Made by a program: the position numbers and the translations under genes
Notes under the pieces: model-generated
Told to the model about the DNA's origin: nothing
Seen by the model: the letters and a program-made list of their open reading frames with translations, nothing else
Databases searched by the model: none
Assembly (NCBI RefSeq): GCF_016808095.1
Contig: NC_068977.1
Coordinates: 7,066,479 to 7,130,478, forward strand
Length of the DNA: 64,000 bases
Direction of reading: 5' to 3'
DNA from: Vigna angularis
Lineage: Eukaryota > Streptophyta > Magnoliopsida > Fabales > Fabaceae
Part shown: piece by piece, positions 11,643 to 23,000 of the stretch
Position numbering within the stretch: the stretch's first letter is position 1
How the letters are laid out: every line of letters begins with the position of its first letter

Positions 11643-12174
11643 AATTGGTTGTTTAGGCTTTATTTTCTACATTATAAAGAAGTATGTACCACAGTTCCTA
11701 CTTTGATAATTTCAAGTCTTTAATTTAATGAAGTTATTTACTTTAAAAGTGGTTCCTCAATTCTCGACATTTATTATGTAATGTTCAATTTATGATACAC
11801 TTAATACCATTGCAGTTGTGAGTAAAACACCAATACCACTAACCAATACCACTTAATGACATTGCAGTTGTCTGTAAAACTAAAACACTGTTGTAATCGT
11901 TTACAGTGGCCTGGTAAACGATTACACGAGAGAAATCACTGTTTTGTACAGAAAGTTGAACTGAAGTAGTCAGCTGTGGTGTCATGGGTGATCATTGGCA
12001 AAAATTGTTACTTTCAGGCACAAGTCCACTTGTATTTACTTGGTGTTGGTGTTTCAGTCGAGGTAGAGAGTGAAAAGTGACGGGAGGTGACCCCAAGAAG
12101 TGGAGAAGAAGCCATTCTTACTTAGGGGACCAAGTTGGACAAGTGCAGAGCCAATCTGTAGAAAAAACACTATG

Positions 12175-15047
12175 GTAATCGTATACAGTTTCCTTGTAAT
12201 CGATCATAGTGTCAAAGAAGGTGTAAACTTGATTTCTAAGGCATAATTTGAAAGGTCTTTGAGTATAGATTCCAACAAAACAAGAATCAACTCATTTGGA
12301 GTTCGGCGGAGAAAGTTATGAGCAAAAGAACAAGCAAAGGTCAGAGTTGGCAAAAATATATGAAACGCTAACTTGAAACAATAAACTGTACAAACTCAGA
12401 TGTCCAAAAATTACAAATTAGTAGTCATTGGAAAGATTTTTGAGTCTAGTTTCTAATAAAAAAAGAATCACATCATTTGGAGGTCGGTGGAAAAAGTTAT
12501 CAGTAAAATAGCCAGCAAAGGTCAAAGTTGACAGCATGTTATCTCACCCAAGCTGCTCACCTCATAAACATTGTTTTTTTCCTCCATCATGGGGTGCCAA
12601 AACATCACTTCCCACCACTGAAACACAAGGAACAGCCTAAGACAAGTGCAAAAGTGCCTAAAAGTCACTTCTTTTACCAATGGTGACCCCTGTTCACCTG
12701 ACTGAGTACCTGTGTTGGACTTTCTGTACAAATTCAAATTTTCTCTCGGGTAATCGTTTATAGTTTCCTTGTAATCGATTACAGTGTCAAAGAAGGTGTA
12801 AACTTGATTTCCAAGGCATAATTTGAAAGGTCTTTGAGTATAGATTCCAACAAAACAAGAATCAACTCATTTGACGTTCGGTGGAGAAAGATATGAACAA
12901 AAGAACAAGCAAAGGTAAGAGTTGGAAAAAATATATGAAACGCTAACTTGAAACAATAAACTGTACCAACTCAGATGTCCAAAAATTACAAATTAGTAGT
13001 CATTGGAAAGATTTTTGAGTCTAGTTTCTAATAAAAAAAGAATCACATCATTTGGAGGTCGGTGGGAAAAGCTATCAGTAAAATAGCCAGCAAAGGTCAA
13101 AGTTGATAGCATGTTATCTCACCCAAGTTGCTCACCTCATAAACATTGTTTTTTCCCTCCATCATGGGGTGCCAAAACATCACTTCCCACCACTGAAACA
13201 TAAGGAACAGCCTAAGACAAGTGCAAAAGTGCCTAAAAGTCACTTCTTTTTCCAATGGTGACCCCTGTTCACCTGACTGAGTACCTGTGTTGGACTTTCT
13301 GTACAAATTCCAATTTTCTCTCGGGTAATCGTTTACAATTTCCTTGTAATTGATTACAGTGTCAAAGAAGGTGTAAACTTGATTTCCAAGGCATAATTTG
13401 AAAGGTCTTTGAGTATAGATTCCAACAAAACAAGAATCAACTCATTTGGAGTTCGGTGGAGAAAGTTATGAGCAAAAGAACAAGTAAAGGTGAGAGTTGT
13501 CAAAAATATATGAAACGCTAACTTGAAACAATAAACTGTACCAACTCAGATGTCCAAAAATTATAAATTAGTAGTCATTGGAAAGATTTTTGAGTCTAGT
13601 TTCTAATAAAAAAAGAATCACATCATTTGGAGGTCGGTGGGAAAAGTTATCAGTAAAATAGCCAGCAAAGGTCAAAGTTGACAGCATGTTATCTCACCCA
13701 AGCTGCTCACCTCATAAACATTGTTTTTTTCCTCCATCATGGGGTGCCAAAACATCACTTCCCACCACTAAAACACAAGGAACAACCTAAGACAAGTGCA
13801 AAAGTGCCTAAAAGTCACTTCTTTTTCCAATGGTGACCCCTGTTCACCTGACTGAGTACCTGTGTTGGATTTTGTCTACAAATTCCAATTTTCTCTCGGG
13901 TAATCGTTTACAGTTTCCTTGTAATCGATTACAGTGTCAAAGAAGGTGTAAACTTGATTTCCAAGGCATAATTTGAAAGGTCTTTGAGTCTAGATTCCAA
14001 CAAAACAAGAATCAACTCATTTGGAGTTCGGTGGAGAAAGATATGAACAAAAGAACAAGCAAAGGTGAGAGTTGGCAAAAATATATGAAACGCTAACTTG
14101 AAACAATAAACTGTACCAACTCAGATGTCCAAAAATTACAAATTAGTAGTTATTGGAAAGATTTTTGAGTCTAGTTTCTAATAAAAAAAGAATCACATCA
14201 TTTGGAGGTCGGTGGGAAAAGTTATCAGTAAAATAGCCAGCAAAGGTCAAAGTTGACAGCATGTTATCTCACCCAAGTTGCTCACCTCATCAACATTGTT
14301 TTTTTCCTCCATCATGGGGTGCCAAAAAATCAGTTCCCACCACTGAAACACAAGGAACAACCTAAGACAAGTGCAAAAGTGCCTAAAAGTCACTTCTTTT
14401 TCCAATGGTGACCCCTGTTCACCTGACTGAGTACCTGTGTTGGACTTTCTGTACAAATTCCAATTTTCTCTCGGGTAATCGTTTACCGTGTCCTTGTAAT
14501 CGATTACAGTGTCAAAAAAGGTGTAAACTTGATTTCCAAGGCATAATTTGAAAGGTCTTTGAGTCTAGATTCCAACAAAACAAGAATCAACTCATTTGAA
14601 GTTCGGTGGAGAAAGATATGAACAAAAGAACAAGCAAAGGTAAGAGTTGGCAAAAATATATGAAACGCTAACTTGAAACAATAAACTGTACCAACTCAGA
14701 TATCCAAAAATTACAAATTAGTAGTCATTGGAAAGATTTTTGAGTCTAGTTTCTAATAAAAAAAGAATCACATCATTTGGAGGTCGGTGGGAAAAGTTAT
14801 TAGTAAAATAGCCAGCAAAGGTCAAAGTTGACAGCATGTTATCTCACCCAAGTTGCTCACCTCATAAACATTGTTTTTTTCCTCCATCATAGGGTGCCAA
14901 AACATCACTTCCCACCACTGAAACACAAGGAACAACCTAAGGCAAGTGCAAAAGTGCCTAAAAGTCACCTTTTTTCCAATGGTGACCCCTGTTCACCTGA
15001 CTGAGTACCTGTGTTGGACTTTCTGTACAAATTTCAATTTTCTCTCG
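12175..15047. repeat. Five tandem copies of a 575 bp unit
   Basis: The marker GGTAATCG recurs at 12175, 12749, 13323, 13899, 14473 and 15048, giving periods of 574-576 bp. Each unit carries a palindrome-like TGTAATCGATTACA (slightly altered in some copies), a segment AAGGTGTAAACTTGATTTCC, and a segment ending in TTTCTGTACAAATTC. Copies differ by only a few percent. The 69-71 codon frames in several units (starting around YRKSNTGTQSGEQG) are side effects of the repeat, as they have no outside support. Confidence 0.95.
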
Positions 15048-15770
15048 GGTAATCGTTTACAGGGTTGGTGTAAACGATTACCATACCCTTTTTTCAACAC
15101 CCTCACTCATCCCTTGCACACCTTGCTCCTCCAACTGATGAGGGGTCACCCCACACTCCTTGGCCTCACATCACATCACCAACCACCCTATCCCAGCACT
15201 CAAACACCTAGACCAGCCTCAGACAGGTGCAGAAGTGCCTAAAAGTCACCTTTTTTCCAATGGTGACCCCTGTTCACCTGACTGAGTACCTGTGTTGGAC
15301 TTTCTGTACAAAATCCAATTTCCTCTCGGGTAATCGTTTACAGGGATGCTGTAAACGATTACCAGACCCTTTTTTGAACACCCTCATTCATCCCTTGCAC
15401 ACCTTGCTCCTCCAACTGATGAGGGGTCACCCCACACTCCTTGGCCTCACATCACATCACTAACCACCCTCTCCCACCACTGAAACACCTGGACCAGCCT
15501 CAGACAGGTGTAGAATTGCATAAAAGTCACCTTTTTTTTTAATGGTGACCCCTGTTCACCTGACTGAGTACCTGTGTTGGACTTTCTGTACAAAATCCAA
15601 TTTCCTCTCGGGTAATCGTTTACAGGGATGCTGTAAACGATTACCAAACCCTTTTTTCAACACCCTCACTCATCCCTTGCACACCTTGCTCCTCCAACTG
15701 ATGAGGGGTCACCCCACACTCCTTGGCCTCACATCACATCACCCCCCACTCAAATTGTCCTTCAAATGAA
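15048..15770. repeat. Shorter 282 bp tandem repeat sharing half of the 575 bp unit
   Basis: The same GGTAATCG marker recurs at 15048, 15329 and 15611 (period 281-282 bp), with about 2.6 copies. About 150 bp of each unit (from AAAGTCACC through the GGTAATCG marker) is shared with the 575 bp unit. The rest is different and contains GTAAACGATTACC and TGATGAGGGGTCACCCC. The array therefore holds two period classes that exchanged a common module. Confidence 0.9.
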
Positions 15771-16071
15771 CTGGTTTTGACATTCGTCACCCATGTTACC
15801 TAGAAAGACCACTCAAACACGAACATCTTACAAACAACCCTGCAACTTAGGAGACACAAAAAATGACCACATTCTGAAATCCACAAACCCACAACTCATA
15901 ATAACAATGGTATTGAATAAATAAAATATGAGACCAATTAAAAACCAAAACTCAAATTTTATTTCATTGAACTAAATCGGATACATTAAACATTGTTTTC
16001 TTAATCTATTGACAATGATTACAATTATCATTACTTTCCAAATAACATTTTCCATCAACTAAATACACATA

Positions 16072-16645
16072 TCACTCATTTTTTATTCTAAGCACTATGG
16101 TTCCGGTGTATGAAGTCCTAAGTGCTCTTCCCTTGTAACGCCTTCGTGATCCAACCCTAACATACGTCTTCAAAGGTTGTTCATTTCCGTCAATGTCAGT
16201 AGGGGATACAAAACCAGTGTTCACGGATGGTTCTGTACGAGGCACACTTTGTCGAACGTCATCTTTATTTTGCCTTCTTGCCTTCTCTTCAGCCAATTGT
16301 GCCTCCAAACTTCCAACCCTCCTTTTAAGTTCTTCAATTAGAAATTCTTGTTCCTCTAAGGCACGCAATCAATGACCGATGCTCGTCTGTCAAGCGTTCG
16401 TTCAAAGTACATATATACTTTGTCGAAAAAGAGTGACGAACACTCAACTGCATAAACCAAAATAAAATCATCAAAACAACGAAACCCAATAACCCAAGAA
16501 CCACAACACAAGGATACCAACCCCAAACCTTAACCCAAACCAAATAAGCATGCTACGACATGCCCAAACCGAATAACCAAGCTACGACATGGAATGGAAA
16601 ACCACTTACCTTCGTCGTCGGACAATGGTCAACGAAACTTCCCAT
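16072..16645 (-). pseudogene. Two-exon gene remnant with coiled coil, right end of the TIR element
   Basis: On the minus strand an ATG at 16643-16645 opens a 12-codon exon (MGSFVDHCPTTK). It ends at a good splice donor (AAG|GTAAGT, exon end 16610). A plausible acceptor (TTTATGCAG) precedes 16447. The next exon reads LSVRHSFSTKYICTLNERLT and then shifts frame near 16370. The following frame reads ALEEQEFLIEELKRRVGSLE with a strong heptad pattern, and ends at 16072. I do not recognise the protein. It may be a gene of the element or a captured host gene. The frame break suggests decay, unless a further intron bridges it. Confidence 0.4.
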
Positions 16646-16977
16646 TCCGCACGATAACAGGAGACGAAACTGGACGGAGACAACACCACGCACAGAGAAC
16701 AAAGTGAAGCGGCACGAAACGTGACCTTCGACCTTTCAAGAGAACGGACCTTCGTTTCCAATGGAACAGAGAAAAGGCTATTTTCGGATTTTCACTAAAA
16801 ATAAAGGTTACGGACTTCCGTTTCGTAGGTTTTAAAAAATATTATTTTTAAAACAAATCAATCAAACAACGACACGTGACGTTGTCAAAAAAGTGTTAAA
16901 AATACGTTGTTGGAATATCGCGGTCGTTTTGGTTTTATTAGGCCAGCATTTGGAGAGGTCTGCGTTAACTGGATTGG

Positions 16978-19569
16978 TCAACGCGGCTTTGGATCCATAA
17001 TTTCGGAGAAAGGAGTCCAAGACGACACCGTATTATTACTATAGTTATTATCTTCACTGGTGGTAGTCGTAGTAGTGACATACATGTCAGTAGTAGAAAA
17101 GCTATCCGCACTAATTTCCTCTCCTTTTTCAGACGCGTGTTGCTCTGCACTTTCTTGTAGCCGCAGCGTAAACTCCAACATCGCAACCACGTCCTTCATG
17201 GACGGCCTCTTCGTCCCATCTTCCAACAAACAACTCATTCCAATCTGACAAAACGTTTTCAGGCACTCCGGTGCAATCTTCTTCTTCAACGTGGGGTCCA
17301 CAATCTCTGGTATGGTCCCATTTTGGTCACAATGTCTCACCCAGTTAGAAAGCGATACCTGCTGCGTCTCTGCACTGTGAATCAAAGCTGGACGACCACA
17401 CAGTATCTCAAACAGCACAACCCCGAAAGAGTAAACATCAGACTTTTCCGTTAAACGAAATCGTTTGTAGTACTCGGGATCTATGTAGCCAAAGCTTCCC
17501 TTCACATGGGTACTCACGTGGGACTTGTCCGTGCCTGTTGGCCCGATTCTTGAAAGCCCGAAGTCCGAAACCTTCGCCACCCACTTATCATCTAACAAGA
17601 TGTTCGTTGTTTTCACGTCGCGGTGGATGATCGTGTGCTTCCCGCCTGTGTGGAGATAGTGCAGCCCTCGCGCCGCGCCGCTACAGATCTGCAAGCGCTG
17701 CTTCCACGAGATAACGGAGTTGTCCGTGTTGTAGAGATGGTCGCGTAGGGTGCCGCGCGCCATGAAGTCGTAAACCAGTATCATCTCGTTCATCTCGTTG
17801 CAGTATCCGATTAGGGAGACCAGATGAAGATGGCGGAGCTGCGATAGCATCTCGATCTCGTTCAAGAATTCGTGCGCACCCTGCTGCGAACCCGGTTTCA
17901 GGCGCTTGATTGCTACCGGGGTGAAACCGCCGTCGATGTAACCCTTGTACACGTGACCGAATCCCCCGACGCCGACGATGAAAACGTCGTCGAAGTTGTT
18001 GGTGGCGGCTTTGATCTCCGTCAGGGAGAAGTGGCGGCAGAGATCGGACGGTAGAGAGGAATTCGTGGTGGTTGACTTGGTCGTTTTGAAGGACAGTGGA
18101 CCCCACTTGGAAGTCACAGAAGACTTTGACTTGTTGTAATCTTTTGGCTTTGTGGTTCTCTTGCGTCTGAAAAACACGACAAGGAAAACGATTAGCGAGA
18201 TCAAAACGATGCCTGACACCACCCCTGCTATGGCGCCTATAATAGTTGTGCTTCTGCTGCTGGTCTTTCCGTTTTGGCTGGGAACGTTGTTCTGTGGAGT
18301 CTGAACCGGTTCCGGGTTGGGTCCGGCTAGGTTGTTCGAATCACTGATTTTGAAGATCTCGAGACCGTTCAGGAAGGCGTCGCTGTATCTCGTATCCACA
18401 CTGCTTTCGTAAGGATGCATTTGAAGCGAGAGATTAAACTTTTTCTGAGCATCATTCTTGGGAATCAAAATAGCATAGTTTTTATGCACAGCTAGACCTT
18501 TTTGTTTCTGACTCCATTTCATTACATCTGCACCTGTTTCAGCGAAATGACTCGCAATGTAAATGCAAAACTTCCTGCCACCGATGTCATTAATATTGGG
18601 ATCAAGCTCGCAAAAGTGGAGTCTGATAACGTAAGTGAAGCCACAATCAACGGGGAACTCCCAAGTGAGGTTGCTCATTCTGTTCAGAGTGGCGTTTCTG
18701 CCCATGCTACGCGCTGTTCTGAACAGTTCCTTTGGTGCCAAGTAATCGGGATTCACGGTTATGTTCATTTTCCCATCCATGTCAGCTGGTAGATCATCAT
18801 TCTTTGGATTGCCTTTGATAAAGTAACGTTCTTCGGCAGCCCAATCCCTGAACAAACCGCTGTCGTTATATGGCGAGATTTCTTGTCCTCCGGCTTTGAT
18901 TCTATACTCAGTCTGAAGAGCAGAGCTGGTTCCAACGCTGTACAGCGTGCTACTTTCGATGAACGTGAAGCCTGTGTCATTTGCTGGTGTGTAATATAAA
19001 TCGGTTGGCATGGAAAGTACCTCGATTCCATTGATGAAAGCGTAAGAGTTTGGATGGGAGGAAGTGAAGGTGAGGATAAGCCTCTCACCGTCGTTGACGT
19101 TGACCACGTATTCCTTGAAGATAGTGTCCGTGGCTTGAGCGTCGGCGTTAAGAGAGGCGTTGAAATCGTTAAGGAGAGTAAATCGGTTGGATTGAACGGA
19201 GAAGGATGCGTGGGTGCGGGGAAATGAAGGGTAGTCTGTAGGGTAGAAGAAGAGGCGAAGGAATTTGGTACCTGGGGAGACAGGGAAGGAGTAATTGAAT
19301 TGGGAACGGGACAATCGTGCAGTGGAGAAGGGGACTTGATTGGTTGAAGGAGATTGTGTTGAGGCCTTGTCTGAAACGGTGGAGTCTTGGGAAGATAAGT
19401 ACTTTGTGTCGATGTCGCCGGTCCAGGTTCTTTGACCGTCGGAGGAGTTTCCGGTGGTGCCGCAATTGATGGTGAAAACTTCCTCTGAGGTGTAGGCTTG
19501 GAGGCGTGTGGAGAAGTGTAGTAGGAGGAGGAAGAAGAGTTTTAAGAAGGTGAAAGTGAAGATGGTCAT
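16978..19569 (-). CDS. FERONIA-like (CrRLK1L) receptor kinase gene 2, complete
   Basis: An intronless 863-codon frame, a normal length for CrRLK1L kinases. In order: signal peptide (about 1-25, ending LQA); malectin-like ectodomain starting at FTINCGTTGNSS and carrying many N-glycosylation motifs; membrane segment about 441-466; basic stop-transfer RRKRTTKPK; kinase domain from about 513. Kinase motifs seen: GVGGFGHVYKG, VAIKRLK (lysine near 551), HRDVKTTN (near 648, an RD kinase), SDFGLSR (near 667), FGYIDPEYY and [12 protein letters not shown]. The tail is rich in T, S and N and ends SEIMDPKPR. All catalytic residues are present, so an active Ser/Thr kinase at the plasma membrane is expected. 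The ligand is unknown; family members bind RALF peptides with GPI-anchored partners. In common bean the COK-4 kinases of an anthracnose-resistance locus are FERONIA-related, so an immune role is possible but not shown here. Confidence 0.97.
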   Translation of the reverse strand: MTIFTFTFLKLFFLLLLHFSTRLQAYTSEEVFTINCGTTGNSSDGQRTWTGDIDTKYLSSQDSTVSDKASTQSPSTNQVPFSTARLSRSQFNYSFPVSPGTKFLRLFFYPTDYPSFPRTHASFSVQSNRFTLLNDFNASLNADAQATDTIFKEYVVNVNDGERLILTFTSSHPNSYAFINGIEVLSMPTDLYYTPANDTGFTFIESSTLYSVGTSSALQTEYRIKAGGQEISPYNDSGLFRDWAAEERYFIKGNPKNDDLPADMDGKMNITVNPDYLAPKELFRTARSMGRNATLNRMSNLTWEFPVDCGFTYVIRLHFCELDPNINDIGGRKFCIYIASHFAETGADVMKWSQKQKGLAVHKNYAILIPKNDAQKKFNLSLQMHPYESSVDTRYSDAFLNGLEIFKISDSNNLAGPNPEPVQTPQNNVPSQNGKTSSRSTTIIGAIAGVVSGIVLISLIVFLVVFFRRKRTTKPKDYNKSKSSVTSKWGPLSFKTTKSTTTNSSLPSDLCRHFSLTEIKAATNNFDDVFIVGVGGFGHVYKGYIDGGFTPVAIKRLKPGSQQGAHEFLNEIEMLSQLRHLHLVSLIGYCNEMNEMILVYDFMARGTLRDHLYNTDNSVISWKQRLQICSGAARGLHYLHTGGKHTIIHRDVKTTNILLDDKWVAKVSDFGLSRIGPTGTDKSHVSTHVKGSFGYIDPEYYKRFRLTEKSDVYSFGVVLFEILCGRPALIHSAETQQVSLSNWVRHCDQNGTIPEIVDPTLKKKIAPECLKTFCQIGMSCLLEDGTKRPSMKDVVAMLEFTLRLQESAEQHASEKGEEISADSFSTTDMYVTTTTTTSEDNNYSNNTVSSWTPFSEIMDPKPR

Positions 19570-20053
19570 GGTTTGCAGTGAGAAGAGAAAAAAATAACAA
19601 AGTCACTGAAACTATGAAGACTTACTACTTATTATCTTGATCGATGTCTCGGGGTAGTTACTAGGAAGCTCGGGAGATAGTGTTGCTAGTGGAAGACGAT
19701 AGCTAGTGGAAGACTTAGTACTTATATTTGACGAAATAATTCATAAATTTATCTATACATATTTAATTAATTAAAGAGCATGAATAGAATTGATATTTAT
19801 TTAAAAAAGTTTTTAAACTATAAATATCTTTTCCTTTTTTAAGTTTTCACTAAAATATTCAACCGTAATCTATACCTCACTTTTGATTATGCCTGAATAT
19901 ACTACTATTCGATAATCATAGCGTAATTATATACTTCGCTGTACTAGTAAATTTATGCATAATGTATGAACAGGAGACTCAAAGTTTACCACGTAAGAGT
20001 TAATTTTCGCCCTCTATTGAATTTATGCATCATATGAATAGGAGACTCAAAAG
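19570..20053 (-). other. Duplicated 5' spacer of gene 2, left half
   Basis: This is the upstream region of gene 2. From about 19725 it matches the gene 1 spacer (3885-4145), including GACTCAAAAGTTT at the right edge. The homology is interrupted by a copia element at 20054 and resumes at about 24165. No reading frame is supported. Confidence 0.75.
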
Positions 20054-23000
20054 TTTATTGGATATATAATTCAAGTTGTTAGTTTATAAGTGAGTTAGTT
20101 ATTTTTTTTATTCGTTTTTACAGTTAGTTTTCTCTTGTATAAAAACACTATTCTTTCATTTTGTAGTATACTACTGCATATCTTCTTTTTCTCTGTTTTT
20201 CATATACTCCTTAATATTTGTACCGCTGCCATACATTTTTGTTTCCATTAGTGGTATCAGAGCTTGGTTCTTGAAAAGAGATGTAAGGTGTTTGAGTGTT
20301 TGGTTTAGTGCGGCTAACCAAGAAGCGTCTAAAGAAGAAAACTCTTGAAGCAGAAAGTAAGCGTTGAGGGCAGATTTTTCCACAAAAAATCTTCCTATTC
20401 TAACCGAAAAGAATTGGAGTAGATGGAGCACGCAAATGCGGGTGCTGTTTCGGGTACAAGGAGTCAGCAGCGTGATAGAAGGGGTGAAGTCTGCAACTGA
20501 GTTCTGTGGCACAGAAGATCAGAAGGCGGAGATTAGTAAGAAGGACGATAAGGCTCTGTTGATCATTCTCGAAGTGTGTAATGCGGCTTCTTGATAGAGA
20601 TCCTGTCAGGGCTGATGATCAGGCATTAAAGGTGCAACATGTTAGAGGTGATGGGAAGAAGAAATTCAAGACTTGGAAAGGTAAATCCAATGTACCAGGT
20701 AAATGGAAGAATGATAATTTTGAACAAAGTAGATGGAAGAATGATATTTCTATACAAAGAAAGTGGAGGAATGATGGCGTTGAAGAACAAGAGGAAAGAG
20801 GTGATTCTGCAGAAAGCATAGGAAGAGACAACAAATACTACAAGAAGAAAGACAGAAGAAATATAGAGTGTTTTACGTGCCATAAGATGGGAAATTTCTC
20901 CTATGAGTGTTATTTCAACAAAGGTAGACAGTTGAAGAAAGATCAAAGCAAGCAAGTTCATTTTGTGAAAGACGAGTCTGACTCAGAGCCATTAATCCTT
21001 ATGGTTACAACTTCTTCAGAAAGCGTTGTTATGGCATACCAAACAAACAAATTATGGTATCTAGATTCAGGATGTTCAAACCACATGACATACAATAGAG
21101 AGTGGCTTATTAATCTGAACGAAAGAAAGAAAAGCAGGGTCAGAGTTGCCGATGATAGTACATTGAAGGTTGAAGGGATAGGAAATATTATCATAAAGCA
21201 AAAGAATGGACTGAAGGCTACGATAGAAAATGTTCTTTTTGTACCAGAGATGAAATGCAACTTGCTTAGTCTGGGTCAACTAGTAGAGAAAGGTTTCACC
21301 GTGATGATGGGCAATTAAGGAAAAGTGGAAGTGTTTGACAAAAACTAAAGGCTAGTCCTGGAAAGCAAGATTTCTAAGAATCGTACCTTCAAGGTTCATA
21401 TGGATATAATTGAGAATCTGCAGTGTTTATCTACCATGGAAGTGGATGAGAATTGGAGATGGCATCTGAGATTCGGACATCTGAATTTTAGAGATCTGCA
21501 ACTGTTAAGCAAAAAGGCGATTGTTTCTGGGTTACCAGATATATCTATACCTCAGAGAGCTTGTGAATCTTGCATCATAGGAAAGCAAACGAGAAGACCT
21601 TTCAAAACGTACTTGAAGATGAGGTCTAAAGAACGTCTTGAAGTAATTCATTCAAATGTGTGCGGTCCACTTGAGATATCAACATTAGCTGGTAATCGAT
21701 ACTTCGTTACATTTATAGATGAATACAGTTGTATGATATGGGTATACTTCATAAGACTGAAAAGTGAGGTTCTAGAAATTTTCAAGCGGTTCAAGAATCG
21801 TGTTGAAAAAGAAATTGATAGGCAGATAAAGTTGATCAGGACAGATGGTGGAGGTGAGTATACGTCGCGTGAATTTGTTGAATTTTGTTAGGCACAGGGA
21901 ATAACACACGAGATTATAGCCCCTTATACACCACAACATAACGGTTTGGCCGAAAGACGAAATCGAACAATAATGAATATGGCCAGATGTTTGCTTAAAG
22001 AGAAGGGCGTATCGCGTGAATTGTGGGGAGAAGCGGTGGCAACAGCTGTGTATGTACTGAATAAGTGTCCTACAAAGAAGTTGACAGACAACGTCCCACA
22101 TGCAGTTTGGTCAGGTACTGTACCCTCTGTTAAGCATTTTAAGATTTTCGATTCTTTGGCTTTTTGTCATGTTGTAGAGCAGAAGAGAACGAAGCTGGAT
22201 GACAAAGAAGAAGCAATGGTGTTTGTGGGTTATCATCCTACTGGAGCGTACAAATTATTTGATCCTATCAGGAAGAAGGTGATCGTTAGCAGAGATGTAT
22301 TGATTCTCGAAGATGAAAATTGGGACTAGGAATGCAATCAAATCAGCATGAAGAAATCAAGAGCAGTATTGCAAATACCTATGCAAGTCGAAGAAGAAGT
22401 TGATAATTCGATAGTTAGTAGCAATACTGGAAGCGACGATAATAATGCAGAGTTTTCAACGAGACCGAGAAGACAAGTGGTAAGACCTTCTCGATTTACA
22501 GAATATGAAATGTATATGATGCTGGAGTGGATGAAGAAGGTGATATAATTCACCTAACATTAATGGCCGGGAGTGAACCTTTGAATGTTGATGATGCCTT
22601 ATAACAACCACTTTAGAAGGAAGCTATGATGGAGGAGCTTAGATCGATCGAGAAGAATAAAACATGGAAGCTGGTCGATTTGCCACCCGAAAAGAAATGC
22701 ATTGGAGTTAAGTGGGTTTTCAAAACTAAGCTTAATCCAGATGGTACAATCTCAAAATACAAGGCTAGGCTTGTGGCAAGAGGATTTCTGCAGCAACAAG
22801 GAGTTGATTTCAAGGAAGTTTACGCACCTGTTGCAAGGTTAGAAACTATTCGTTTAGTTGTTGCTATTGCATGTGCTAAGAAGTGGTCATTGTTTGCTCT
22901 TGATGTTAAGTCTGCATTTTTGCATGGCTTGTTGGAGGAGGAAGTATATGTACAACAGCCTCCAAGATTTATCAAAGAGAAGAAGCATAAAGTGTATAAG

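Larger units (their letters stand above)
11123..16910. mobile_element. Large terminal-inverted-repeat element, possibly Mutator-like
   Basis: The left end at 11123 (ACAACGTATTTTTAACAC, then TTTTGACAACG and CACGTGTC) is repeated as an inverted copy ending at 16910, with about 38 of 40 positions the same. The right end lies only 68 bp from the stop codon of receptor gene 2. I find no 9 bp target duplication. The triplet TGG occurs on both sides (11120-11122 and 16911-16913), which may be chance. Inside are exon-like pieces reading inward from each end and a long tandem array. The long AT-rich inverted repeat with an inward gene at each end resembles Mutator-like elements, but no transposase domain is recognisable. 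Confidence 0.6.

Noticed and set aside
12522..15769. Series of 66-98 codon frames in the tandem array
   Set aside because: They repeat with the array period, occur on both strands and show no domain; they are by-products of the repeat.
16334..16543. Hydrophobic 69-codon frame as a membrane protein
   Set aside because: Its hydrophobic first half lies in what looks like an intron (between the donor at 16609 and the acceptor at 16448), so it is probably not translated.
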